The notes below the pieces were generated by a model, which was not told the DNA's origin, made no database searches, and worked only from the letters and a program-made list of their open reading frames with translations. 64,000 bases of DNA from Grimontia indica (GTDB lineage Bacteria > Pseudomonadota > Gammaproteobacteria > Enterobacterales > Vibrionaceae): contig NZ_ANFM02000001.1 of the NCBI RefSeq assembly GCF_000333895.2, positions 78,231-142,230 of the forward strand. The letters run 5' to 3'. Of this stretch, positions 17,778 to 27,057 are shown piece after piece. Position 1 is the first letter of the stretch. Every line of letters begins with the position of its first letter. The translations under genes and the position numbers were made by a program.

Positions 17778-20738
17778 TCAACGGCTTATTACTTTTTCGC
17801 AATCGTAACCTGGGGGTAAGTGCTTGAATGAGTCCCCTGCACCTGGCCTAGATTTATACTGAAACTCTCTTAGTTTTTGTATATCTATATCGGTCGTTAA
17901 AACACAAGCATTGCACCCTCCCTTTACATAAAGCATTGTTTTATTGGCTGTTTTACTTGGTCTAAGTACGCATGAACCGCCATATTGGGATGTATTGGAT
18001 TGAACTACATAACAATGAAGGTCTCTGACAGCAGACTCCAAGATATGTTGGTAGTAGTTAGTATCCTTGTTCCATACACACGCGAAAATCATATCAACTT
18101 CTGATTTGAATAGAGTCCGATGTTCAATGTCAGATAGCTCAAAGCAATTGTATGTAGTAAAGCTAACGCCATTCCAATTAACCTTATGGTAATAATTCTT
18201 TGGTTTATACAAGAGGTTTGCTGGCTTTAGTCTTAGTGAATCTATGATTTCTAATTCACCAGGAGCATAGTGATTTTTTAGTCTTACAGATAAAGCACAT
18301 GATTTATATTTATTTGAAGCCTTGAAAGGGAGAACTTCTATTATCAAATTATATACTTGTTCCCCAACAACCCAATGTTCTAGTCCAAATATCAATCCTA
18401 TTTGATGTCTACGCGAGTGTGCCACCATAAAAGGGAGCCAACTTACGGGTATCGAAACTTCGGGCATGACCAGTAAATCGGCTTGCTCTTTGGTCGCTGT
18501 ATTTAGTATTTGGTATAAGTTTTTTTGGCGTTCGTAACTCAGGTTAGGTTTTTTATCCTTACGCAATGAAGAGTTTATATCTTGCTCAAGTACAACCATG
18601 TTTGCTAAAGCTAATCTTAAGCTTCTATTTGGTTTTTGGTGTCCAACTCGAAAAGTTGATTTTATATTGTGTGACCTTGTCTCATTTGAAGTGAAAAACT
18701 CTACGGGTAAGTTTTTTTGAAAAATATCTTTAGTGTAAGACTCTAGAGAATTACTTTGCCAATCTAGCAACTCATTAGAATGAAGTGAATTTGGTAGTTC
18801 GAAAAGTTGCCACTCATCCAAGTGAATAAATCTTGGTGACATTTGTATCTTTCTATTACATAGCTCCAAATTTCCTATCTTCAAGAAAGAGTCTTCGTTT
18901 GTCAGATCACCATTGAAATCTGAGAAATTAGCTAGCGGCCATGCGACTAGATGATGACGTAGTAAGTTTGACTTCCTAAATGCCCACGAATATTTACACA
19001 ACCCTTTCTCGATAAGGAAAGTAGCTAGCTTATATTTATCACCATCTATAAATACTTTGGAAGATTCTTGGTTACTTTCTTGGTGAGGGTCTGCGATGTC
19101 AAGCAAAGCAATGGTTAGCGATAAAGACAAATAATTATATAACGTCAGATCCTCTCGCATTCTGTTTGTTATTTGAACCGAGGAGGCTCTTCTACCTTTT
19201 TCAGATTTGTAAATTATTTTTGTTTTTTCTATCTCGTTTTCGAGTGAACGCACAAACCATAAGATAAAATCATAGCGCTTGATTACAAGAGCATACTGGT
19301 ACACTTTTTCCCACAAACGGTTAAATTGAAGTGCACTTGCGCCTTTAAAGAATAGCTGGATATCTGGCAAGACTGTGTTGTTTCTATCCAGCTTACAGAG
19401 TCTATGAGCAGTAATATGGCTTGATAGATATTTAGCTAACTCAGTTTCATTTTCCGCTAAGCCCACAATACTTCTTAGTTTGTTCGCAGAACCATCATAC
19501 AAAACATCATATGCAAACTTGTCTAACTCTTTATCGATATGTTCAGTAGGCAAAAACTTAAAAGCACTACTTCTTTCTTCCAGTTCTTGCTTGAAGATCT
19601 CTAATCCTGCTTTACTATGGTTTTTATCAAAATGCTGAAATATTAGTTTTTCTCGTTGAATGGGTAGGTTGTTCCCATTAACGTTTATTAAATAGTCTGC
19701 TTGTTCACCATCCTCACGTAGTAATAAACCGTCAAAATATGATTCAACAAAGCTTTCTATAGGGTTATCTTGTTCAAATTTGGGACGTTTAAATACGAGT
19801 AAAATATCATCAACGTAGCGACCATAGTAAGATGGTCTTACATGATCAGATATGCTTGTATCAAAGTCCGATAGGTACCAGTTTGCGATGATAGATGAAG
19901 AGGCAATACCTATCGGCAGCCACATTTTATTATAGCAATCTGGATGTGTTTTTAGGGCTGATTTAGTCGTGACATGATTGTATTGTATGTAAATTTTTTC
20001 TAATGCTTGTGTTAGCAGTTCCGCTAGAGCTGTTTCCGAAAATTCATCTTCGTTTTCATCAATAAACTCATATATTAAACCGAAGTCAAAGTCTATATTA
20101 TAGAAATATGACTTTAGGTCTAATGATAGTAGAGCGACATCTTCTTTTTTGTCTGCAAGTTTTGATGCAACTTCAATAGCTTGATCGCGCCACTGATTGT
20201 ATTGCTCTACATAACGCTTAAAGATATCTTTAGTGTAATTTGAAGGCTTATCCTCAGTGTCATTGGTGGTCAGGAAGCTTTTGAGTCTATTCCCATAACA
20301 ATCATCAGACAGTTTACTATCCATTACAGAGCCAACTACTGTACACCACAACATCTCTATAACATGAAGCTCAACTGGGGCATTGATAAAGTAGTTTACT
20401 TTTTCAACTTGATACTGAGGTGAAGATGTAATGTTTGAAATGAAAAGACCATTTCTTTCATTATGCTGGTTTTGTTTGGTATCTTCAGTTCTTGATACTT
20501 TCTTCGGTAACAAATGATAGGAAATTTCGTCTAACCAGTCTTTAAAATCATTAGTAGCCACGGGATTTTTGCTTTTTAGAACTGAAAGTATCTTTTGAAG
20601 AGATGTGTCAAGGTCTGTACTTTCGAAAGCAGCGACTCTTTGTTTCAAAAATAGGTTGAGATTATCTTGATAAGCGTAGCTCTTGAGTGAAAGATATGCG
20701 CTTCTGATAGTTTCTATATCCAACTTCATGCTCTTCAT
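17778..20738 (-). CDS. Reverse transcriptase-nitrilase fusion (DRT/UG class)
   Basis: A 986-residue protein. The N-terminal part is a reverse transcriptase: motif A with Asp207 (LSLDLKSYFYNID), a motif B-like PIGIASSSIIANWYLSDFD (275-293), and the catalytic box YVDD at 308-311 within YYGRYVDDILLVF. A helical linker spans about 400-690. The C-terminal 280 residues are nitrilase-like with a complete Glu-Lys-Cys triad: Glu760 (LLVMPEVS), Lys821 (LKNHYAPGE) and Cys865 (TTYNCFELSD). RT-nitrilase fusions are known antiphage proteins (DRT type 1 and related UG groups). The gene is AT-rich compared with its neighbours. The nitrilase substrate is unknown. Confidence 0.92.
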   Translation of the reverse strand: MKSMKLDIETIRSAYLSLKSYAYQDNLNLFLKQRVAAFESTDLDTSLQKILSVLKSKNPVATNDFKDWLDEISYHLLPKKVSRTEDTKQNQHNERNGLFISNITSSPQYQVEKVNYFINAPVELHVIEMLWCTVVGSVMDSKLSDDCYGNRLKSFLTTNDTEDKPSNYTKDIFKRYVEQYNQWRDQAIEVASKLADKKEDVALLSLDLKSYFYNIDFDFGLIYEFIDENEDEFSETALAELLTQALEKIYIQYNHVTTKSALKTHPDCYNKMWLPIGIASSSIIANWYLSDFDTSISDHVRPSYYGRYVDDILLVFKRPKFEQDNPIESFVESYFDGLLLREDGEQADYLINVNGNNLPIQREKLIFQHFDKNHSKAGLEIFKQELEERSSAFKFLPTEHIDKELDKFAYDVLYDGSANKLRSIVGLAENETELAKYLSSHITAHRLCKLDRNNTVLPDIQLFFKGASALQFNRLWEKVYQYALVIKRYDFILWFVRSLENEIEKTKIIYKSEKGRRASSVQITNRMREDLTLYNYLSLSLTIALLDIADPHQESNQESSKVFIDGDKYKLATFLIEKGLCKYSWAFRKSNLLRHHLVAWPLANFSDFNGDLTNEDSFLKIGNLELCNRKIQMSPRFIHLDEWQLFELPNSLHSNELLDWQSNSLESYTKDIFQKNLPVEFFTSNETRSHNIKSTFRVGHQKPNRSLRLALANMVVLEQDINSSLRKDKKPNLSYERQKNLYQILNTATKEQADLLVMPEVSIPVSWLPFMVAHSRRHQIGLIFGLEHWVVGEQVYNLIIEVLPFKASNKYKSCALSVRLKNHYAPGELEIIDSLRLKPANLLYKPKNYYHKVNWNGVSFTTYNCFELSDIEHRTLFKSEVDMIFACVWNKDTNYYQHILESAVRDLHCYVVQSNTSQYGGSCVLRPSKTANKTMLYVKGGCNACVLTTDIDIQKLREFQYKSRPGAGDSFKHLPPGYDCEKVISR

Positions 20739-21253
20739 GTCTCAGTATTGATTTATGTTAATTCATTGTGGTTATGCAATGGTTTTATGCGCTTATATTA
20801 TCATATGTTTCGCAATTTTAATCATAAGCTTAGATACTTCTAGTGACTAAACTTTGCCCTATACTGGGGCGTTTGGAGTAGCTAAATCAGTTCTTCCCCC
20901 CCTTTCCGTTCGACAAACTCATCACGCAAGCAGCGTGACGCGACTTCCGTGATTAACGTCTTCCGGAATTGACCGTGTATATTTGTTCGGGAATTGAGAA
21001 TATTCCATACTTAAAGTAATCCATGATTATCTAAATTAGGAAAAGTGCTAGCAAACTTCTTTCCCTACGCGTGTCAGGCCGATCTTTTCTGGCAAGTTCA
21101 TGCCCCTTTCCGTGCCAGCGTCGTTCGACCTCATGAATCACATTGAGACGGTTTGACTTACATTTTCTTATCTGTGTAATGTCTAACAAGTCGGTGTGAC
21201 TGTGAAATGAAAACTTTTACAGAAACGTAGCAGCCATCCTCAAGGCGGCTTGC
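20739..21253. other. RT upstream region, no gene; possible RNA
   Basis: This 515-base gap lies directly upstream of the RT start. The 110 bases next to the RT are very AT-rich and suit a promoter. Further out are small inverted repeats, such as TCACGC/GCGTGA (20922-20938) and GCCC/GGGC (20856-20870). Some defence RTs use a noncoding RNA encoded beside the gene, so this stretch is the natural place to look, but nothing here proves one. Confidence 0.4.
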
Positions 21254-22363
21254 TTATGATCTGCGCCACTGCCTGACGTGAAGCCCTCTAAAATCATCTA
21301 CTTTTCGTGGTTTTCTTGGCGGTATTTTGAAAGTATTTCCGGCACGAACAACCTCGAACTTTCCCTCGGGTTGAGGGGCGATTACAGGTAAATATTGATC
21401 TTTGGTATCCATCAAGTGGTGCCGAGAATCTATAAATGACTTAAGGCAGCAAGTGATTAATGACATATGTGAGTTTGCGGTGCTCACATATTCAGCGGTA
21501 ATCTTTTTGAAAGCTGGCACTTGGATATTTAACGGCCTTGTTAATCTACTAACAATTGCAACTTCCGGAATGGTGGCGGCAATATACCAATCGTCAAGCT
21601 CTTCTGGAAACATATCAGTCTCTCTTGCTTTGTAAACTATCTCTATCTGCTTAATTAGTCGGTCTGTACACCTGTCGTGGCGTGAAATAGCAATCTGAAG
21701 AGGTTGGTCAAAATAGTGGAGCGCGCTCTCTATGCGTTTGATGTTTTCACTGACTTCTTTCAGCTCTCGTAAGCTTCTTTTAAGGCTTTTTATGTCTCTA
21801 AGTAAGGCGAGTTCCTCTTCTACCCTATCCGGACAGTAGTTAGGGTAAGGATACGCGCTCCAGTCATCATCGAATGGCAGAACATGCTCCATACAATCAG
21901 CAAAGCAAAGCTCTAAATAAGGTGACTTAGAGATATCCTTTAGATCGTAATAATGCGCGTTAATCGCGGCAATTTTCGCTTTGTGGTTGGGGAAGTGGCT
22001 AGTAAACCAGTAAAGAAGGGCACCAGTAAAAATGCCGATGCAGATATTTTCGGCAAGCACCAAGTATTGTTCGTAGGGTGTAAGCCAAGTACCCTCCATG
22101 TGCTTTTGCAATAAGTAGGCGATGAGAACGCAGGTTAATACCGGAACATAAAGGCATAGGTGCATTTTCAAAGACATAGACCACCAAGGACTACCTATGC
22201 GATAGGCTAACAGTTTGGCTTTCCATTCTTGAGGGATGTCTTTAAACCGACAATAGAAAGGGTAAACAACCGTTTCGTAAATGACGGCTAACGTTGTAAT
22301 AACCATCATTACCGGAAAGAAGAAAAATGCCGCGAGCTGCGGCAGTATTTGGATGTATTTCAT
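21254..22363 (-). CDS. Membrane protein B of a paralogous pair
   Basis: A 369-residue protein with about three hydrophobic helices (residues about 8-30, 65-85 and 105-125) and a large soluble C-terminal domain with coiled-coil character (RVEEELALLRDIKSLKRSLRELKEV). It is a paralogue of the upstream gene: both share an FTxH segment and HYYxL-IS just after the last helix, and a later RIxxxxxxFDQ motif. It ends with a basic, proline-rich tail. Its ATG overlaps the TGA of the upstream gene (ATGA), which indicates coupled translation. No known family recognised. Confidence 0.75.
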   Translation of the reverse strand: MKYIQILPQLAAFFFFPVMMVITTLAVIYETVVYPFYCRFKDIPQEWKAKLLAYRIGSPWWSMSLKMHLCLYVPVLTCVLIAYLLQKHMEGTWLTPYEQYLVLAENICIGIFTGALLYWFTSHFPNHKAKIAAINAHYYDLKDISKSPYLELCFADCMEHVLPFDDDWSAYPYPNYCPDRVEEELALLRDIKSLKRSLRELKEVSENIKRIESALHYFDQPLQIAISRHDRCTDRLIKQIEIVYKARETDMFPEELDDWYIAATIPEVAIVSRLTRPLNIQVPAFKKITAEYVSTANSHMSLITCCLKSFIDSRHHLMDTKDQYLPVIAPQPEGKFEVVRAGNTFKIPPRKPRKVDDFRGLHVRQWRRS

Positions 22364-23313
22364 GCGGACTTCATTTTTTCTGGTATCAGCGGCTCAACGT
22401 GTTTCTCCATCGCCTTTCTCAGCTCGATACGTGCAAGGGTGAGACTGGCTGCAATTGCAACCGTGTGTGAAAACCCAGAAAGTCGGTATTCCGCAAGTTG
22501 GACATATCCTGTTGGGTCACTCTTTATTTTTTCGGCTTTTGTTTTTAAAAGCCAATGAGTAAATACGCGGTGTTCGTTAAATACCATAAGGTTATGTCTG
22601 TGGGTTTCGTCTTTTATCTGCTTAGCCTCTATCTCAAAGTCTCCGCAATTGACCAGCAATTCATCGACACGCCGTTCAACAAGTGCAAAGGCATTCCTTA
22701 CGTCTTGGTCGAAAAATACCACTGAACGGTCAATGCGACTCATGGTTGTTCGAAATTCATTTAAGAGGGTCGGAGTGCTGGTTCTTCCAGTCCCTTCTAG
22801 GAAGCGTATGTATTGTTCAGAAAGACCATCGAGAGACCTGCTGGGGTTGCAATATTCTTTTGCCTTTTCTGCAGTGTTTTCATCGTGCTTCCAGCCAAAA
22901 AATTGCGCCTCTATTCCACAAGGGCTCGATATTCTTAGCAGCTCATAATAGTGGGCCTCATATGCGCTTTTTCGGTTGTTTATATCGGTAATATGATTGG
23001 TGAAGTAGTAGAAGATAACCGCCGCAAACACACTGGTCGCAGAGCCTGCTAGAAAGGTCATGGTTGCTGACTTAACTAATTCTTCACCGTAGATACCAAA
23101 TATTGCCCAAGCAACAAATGCTGAGATTGCAGCGATGACATACATCGGCGTTGGTAAGGTGCGCAGAGTGTGCAGATAGAAAGAGCGTATCCATCTTTGA
23201 TAAGCAAGGGTCGCCGCAGGTGAGAGAAGTTTAAATAGCAATTTGCCTATGTGCCACAGCAGAAACCCATACGAAGGTATAGCCGGGATGATTTGAATTG
23301 CGGTGAGTTTCAT
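22360..23313 (-). CDS. Membrane protein A of a paralogous pair
   Basis: A 317-residue protein with hydrophobic helices at about residues 58-75 and 82-105 and a possible N-terminal one, followed by a mainly helical soluble domain. The segment YYFTNHITDINNRKSAYEA then HYYELLRIS, and RIDRSVVFFDQDVRNAF further on, align with the downstream protein's YWFTSH, HYYDLKDIS and RIESALHYFDQ. The pair looks like a duplication that diverged, perhaps to make a hetero-oligomeric membrane complex. It lies 500 bases upstream of the RT gene on the same strand. Function unknown. Confidence 0.75.
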   Translation of the reverse strand: MKLTAIQIIPAIPSYGFLLWHIGKLLFKLLSPAATLAYQRWIRSFYLHTLRTLPTPMYVIAAISAFVAWAIFGIYGEELVKSATMTFLAGSATSVFAAVIFYYFTNHITDINNRKSAYEAHYYELLRISSPCGIEAQFFGWKHDENTAEKAKEYCNPSRSLDGLSEQYIRFLEGTGRTSTPTLLNEFRTTMSRIDRSVVFFDQDVRNAFALVERRVDELLVNCGDFEIEAKQIKDETHRHNLMVFNEHRVFTHWLLKTKAEKIKSDPTGYVQLAEYRLSGFSHTVAIAASLTLARIELRKAMEKHVEPLIPEKMKSA

Positions 23314-23484
23314 GCCTTACAAAGTAGTCCTGGGTGTAAAAAAGGGCAGATACTCTAATGGTTTTTTGGCCTGATGTGTAGCCATTTAGCGGGTGAGTAG
23401 CCAACCACTTGATAGACGTTTCGGGTGTCATCATTTGCCCAAACAATACTTATCCGAAACCAACAGTTTAGTGCGCCAGCTCTA

Positions 23485-23502
23485 ACGAACTTTTGTCCAA
23501 AA
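23485..23502 (+). repeat. Direct repeat copy 2 at the accessory block edge
   Basis: ACGAACTTTTGTCCAAAA; one difference from the copy at 17108-17125. It is embedded in a larger imperfect inverted repeat (CTAAC near 23482 with GTTAG near 23511). It lies upstream of the membrane-protein pair and downstream of the 116-residue gene. Confidence 0.5.
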
Positions 23503-23531
23503 CTCAGTTAGCATCGTTCTCCCAAATGAAT

Positions 23532-23882
23532 CTATAGCAGGCTTTTTAACTGACTCCACTCAGGGGAGAACTGTCTCCTGAGGTACTTATCTAAAACCGT
23601 ATGTTTGATTTTCGATAAGAACCCTGTTCGCTCTCTTTGAGCTTTGAGGGCTTTAACACTTTCAAGTAATTTATCTCGGTCAAACGCCAACCAAACTTCT
23701 GGTGCGGGTGTGGAAAGATTCGTGTGGCAAATAGGTGCAACCAAAGAGAAAAGAGTGTGTTCTACTTTTTCCAATGGGAATGCTCGAGCAACTGACGCGA
23801 TGGATTCATAGTCAATTTCGTTGTCGATGAAAAGGCCGGAAAGGGCTTCTATCAAATCATCTTCTGTTAGCTGGTTTGCCAT
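23532..23882 (-). CDS. Small hypothetical protein (possibly DUF7079-like)
   Basis: A 116-residue mostly helical protein. It begins LTEDDLIEALSGLFIDNEIDY and contains HTNL, then APEVWLAFDRDKLLESV. The pattern of an N-terminal xALSxLFxDxE segment and a later NL...W..FD resembles small proteins grouped as DUF7079, often annotated beside phage- or immunity-type genes, but this is recalled similarity and not certain. It lies alone between the RND terminator and the accessory block. Confidence 0.55.
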   Translation of the reverse strand: MANQLTEDDLIEALSGLFIDNEIDYESIASVARAFPLEKVEHTLFSLVAPICHTNLSTPAPEVWLAFDRDKLLESVKALKAQRERTGFLSKIKHTVLDKYLRRQFSPEWSQLKSLL

Positions 23883-23961
23883 TTAACGTCTGCCGAAGTT
23901 TCTGATTGATAGATGTTTAAACAACGAAGTTGTGATTGGCAAGGGCATCAGCCACTAAAAT

Positions 23962-23984
23962 AAGGGAGCCACTCGGCTCCCTTT
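23962..23984 (-). terminator. Terminator after the RND efflux operon
   Basis: AAGGGAGCC and GGCTCCCTT form the stem, 21 bases past the stop of the RND permease. Same stem as at 14531 and 16904. Confidence 0.75.
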
Positions 23985-24004
23985 GCATTTCCTTTCAGCC
24001 TGCT

Positions 24005-27000
24005 TTAAGCAGCTTCCACCTTCACCCTAAAGAAAATCGCATAGAACAGCGGTATCACTACCAATGTCAGGATGGTTGCGAACAGTAGACCAAACATAAT
24101 GGTCACTGCCATGCTCTTGAAGAAAGGGTCAATCAAGAGCGGGGCAACACCCAAAATGGTGGTGAATGCGCCAAGCAATACCGGACGGGCGCGGCTCAGA
24201 GCTGCATCGATAATCGCATAGTAGGGCGCTTTACCATCACGGATTTCTACGTCCGCCTGATCAACCAGCACAATAGCGTTTTTCACCATCATACCAATCA
24301 AGCTAAGGAAGCCGAGGATCGCCATAAACTCAAATGGTGTCTGGAACACAATCAATCCGACCGTCACACCTACCACTGCCAGTGGAGCAGTCAGCCAAAT
24401 CACCAGTGGTTGTCGCAGGGCGTTGAACATAAAGACCACGGCCAGAATCATGGCTGCAAATCCATAAGGCGCAGAAATCACCAGACCTTCGTTGGCATCT
24501 TTCGAGGCTTTGTATTCTCCGTACCACTTGAGCTCGTAGCCCGCTGGCAGTTCAATGGCTTCAATCTTGCTGCGAACATCGTTGAACGCATCGGCAGTCA
24601 GCACGCCCGGTGCAGGGTCAGCCTGTACCAGAATGGTTGGTACGCGATCAATTCGGCGAAGAATCGCATCCTGATACACCACGTCGACTGAATCGACTAA
24701 CTGGCTTACCGGAATAAAGGAGCCTGTTGCTGGGCTGAATACCTCAGTGTTTTCAATCGCACGCTGGTGGTTGCGTTCGCTTTCAGGCGCGCGCACTACA
24801 ATCGGGATCAAATCATCACCTTCGCGGTAAACACCCACGTTACGCCCGGTCAGGGTCTGGGCAATCGCTTGGTTAATCTCCTGCATAGTCAGGCCGAAAC
24901 GCTGCGCTTCTTCAGAAGAATAAACAGGGCGAAGCACTGGCACTTGCTGACGCCAATCGTCTTGCACTGCAATCAGGTTATCGTCGGCCAACATGATGGC
25001 TTTCGCTTGTTCTGCCAGTTGACGCAGCACCGCGCTGTCAGGGCCTTTGAAGCCAGCTTCGATTTTCTTACCGCCACCGCGGCCAAGCATGAACTTCCAT
25101 ACCTTGATAGAAGCGTCAGGGTATTTCGCATCCAACTCGCTTTGCAGTTCGCCGAGAAGCGGGGCGATTTTGGTGTAGTCGTCGATATCAATCAGCAATT
25201 GGCCATAGCTTGGGTTACGGGCTTCTGGCGCGTAGGTCAGCATAAAGCGAAGGCCACCACCGCCAATGAAGCTGGTGATATTGGTGATGCCTTCTTTTGC
25301 TTTCACGTCTTTCTCGATGTCTGCGACCACGGCTTCAGTGCGCTTAATGTCTGAGCCTTGCGGCAAGTAAACATCAACCACGAACTGAGGACGTTGAGAT
25401 TCCGGCATAAAGCCCGGTGGAACGAATTGCACGCCCCAAATCGCAGCAGCCATTGTACCGAACAGCAGGGCACAACTGATGATGCGGCGTTTCAGCACCC
25501 AGGTCAGTAAAGCTTTGTAACCTGTTACCATACGACCCGGTTTCTTATCGGCTTTTAACGGCTTCACTTTGAGAAAGTCATGGCACAGCATTGGTGTGAC
25601 GGTAACTGCAAACACCCAGCTCAGGAACATGGAATACAGGATCACCCAGAACAGCGAGCCCGCGTATTCGCCCATGTCTGATGGCGACAAACCAATCGCA
25701 CTGAATGCACAGATACCGACGACAGTACCGCCAAGCAGAGGCCATTTGGTGGCGTTCACCACGTCTGAAACCACGACCTTGCGGTCTGCATCGGGTTCTT
25801 GCTGCAATCGCACCAGAATGCCATCGGTGACCACAATGGCATTATCGACCAACATGCCAAGCGCGATGATCAGCGCACCCAGCGAAATACGCTGCATGGC
25901 GATATCTTCAATCAGCATGATGCAGAGCGTGCCTGCGACCGTCAGCAGCAAGACAAAGCCGATAATCACACCGGAACGGACGCCCATAAATAGCAGCAGC
26001 ACCACAAATACGATGGCAACCGCAGCAATCAGGTTGTCGATAAAGTTGGCGACAGAATCACGCACCGAATCAGACTGCATGGAGATAACATTCAGTTCCA
26101 TGCCGAGCGGACGCTGGCTTTCCAGCTCTGCCAGACGCGCTTTGACTGCATCACCCATATCCACGACGTTACCGCCGGTGACATTCGAGATACCAAAGCC
26201 GATCGCGCGCTCGCCGTTGTATCGCATCAGCATGGTGGAAGGTTCTTTGTAACCTCGCACGATGTTGGCGATATCACCCAGATGCAGCACGGTGTTGTTA
26301 TCACCAACCGCAACTTGCAGGTTTTTCAGGTCGGCAACGGAATCAATGTTGGAGCTTGGGATCACCGGAATACGCATCGCTTGGGTTTCAATGCTGCCCG
26401 CAACCGTCACCAGATTTTGCTTTTGCAGCACTTGGAAGACTTTCTCTGCAGACACGCCAAATTCCGCAAGACGTTCGCTGGAGATCTCGACAAAGATGGT
26501 TTCCTGTTGCTCCGCCAAGGTTGCGGTTTTTGCCACGCCCGGTACCAGCACGATTTCACGGCGAAGGGTATCGACATAATCCTGTAGCTGCTTATCGCTA
26601 AATCCTTCTCCGGTCACGGCAAAGAACAGGGCGTACACATCTGCAAAATCGTCATTAACAATCGACGGGCCTGCTCCTGGAGGCAGCTGTCTTTGGGCGT
26701 CTGAAACTTTGCGGCGCAGCTTGTCCCATACCTGTTGGAGGTCAGCGCTGCTATTGGCGAACTCAAGTTTGATTTCAACCGTCACCTCAGACATGCCTTG
26801 CATGGAGACGGATTTCACCTCTTTGAGTTCCTGAAGCGATTGCACCGCGCCTTCGATAACATCGGTCACTTCGTCTGAGACTTCCTGTGCTGTTGCGCCG
26901 GAATACGGAGTGACAATCACCGCCTGACGGATAACAAATTCCGGATCTTCAAAACGACCGAGTTTGAGGTAGCTGATGTAGCCGCCAATCAGGGTGAGGG

Positions 27001-27055
27001 CGATCAGCACCCAAACACTGGTGCGTTTGGCAATGGTATAACGTGCGATGTCCAT
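24005..27055 (-). CDS. RND-family multidrug efflux permease
   Basis: A 1016-residue AcrB/MexB-type inner-membrane pump with the standard 12-helix, two-repeat layout: a helix at residues about 12-30, a large periplasmic loop, helices around 335-500, a second loop, and helices around 850-1010. The proton-relay acidic residues are in IIALGMLVDNAIVVTDG. The second half has GFLSLIGMMVKNAIVLVDQ. It is cotranscribed with the adaptor, whose stop lies 2 bases before this start. No outer-membrane channel is in the operon, so a TolC-like partner elsewhere is needed. Confidence 0.93.
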   Translation of the reverse strand: MDIARYTIAKRTSVWVLIALTLIGGYISYLKLGRFEDPEFVIRQAVIVTPYSGATAQEVSDEVTDVIEGAVQSLQELKEVKSVSMQGMSEVTVEIKLEFANSSADLQQVWDKLRRKVSDAQRQLPPGAGPSIVNDDFADVYALFFAVTGEGFSDKQLQDYVDTLRREIVLVPGVAKTATLAEQQETIFVEISSERLAEFGVSAEKVFQVLQKQNLVTVAGSIETQAMRIPVIPSSNIDSVADLKNLQVAVGDNNTVLHLGDIANIVRGYKEPSTMLMRYNGERAIGFGISNVTGGNVVDMGDAVKARLAELESQRPLGMELNVISMQSDSVRDSVANFIDNLIAAVAIVFVVLLLFMGVRSGVIIGFVLLLTVAGTLCIMLIEDIAMQRISLGALIIALGMLVDNAIVVTDGILVRLQQEPDADRKVVVSDVVNATKWPLLGGTVVGICAFSAIGLSPSDMGEYAGSLFWVILYSMFLSWVFAVTVTPMLCHDFLKVKPLKADKKPGRMVTGYKALLTWVLKRRIISCALLFGTMAAAIWGVQFVPPGFMPESQRPQFVVDVYLPQGSDIKRTEAVVADIEKDVKAKEGITNITSFIGGGGLRFMLTYAPEARNPSYGQLLIDIDDYTKIAPLLGELQSELDAKYPDASIKVWKFMLGRGGGKKIEAGFKGPDSAVLRQLAEQAKAIMLADDNLIAVQDDWRQQVPVLRPVYSSEEAQRFGLTMQEINQAIAQTLTGRNVGVYREGDDLIPIVVRAPESERNHQRAIENTEVFSPATGSFIPVSQLVDSVDVVYQDAILRRIDRVPTILVQADPAPGVLTADAFNDVRSKIEAIELPAGYELKWYGEYKASKDANEGLVISAPYGFAAMILAVVFMFNALRQPLVIWLTAPLAVVGVTVGLIVFQTPFEFMAILGFLSLIGMMVKNAIVLVDQADVEIRDGKAPYYAIIDAALSRARPVLLGAFTTILGVAPLLIDPFFKSMAVTIMFGLLFATILTLVVIPLFYAIFFRVKVEAA

Positions 27056-27057
27056 TG

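Noticed and set aside
23470..23515. Possible integron attC-like site (CTAAC...GTTAG around 23482-23511)
   Set aside because: Far shorter than Vibrio attC repeats, with no integrase and no cassette array; treated as part of the direct repeat instead.
24767..25354. A 195-residue plus-strand frame inside the RND permease gene
   Set aside because: It lies antisense to a well-supported RND permease with conserved motifs and has no ribosome-binding site or family features.
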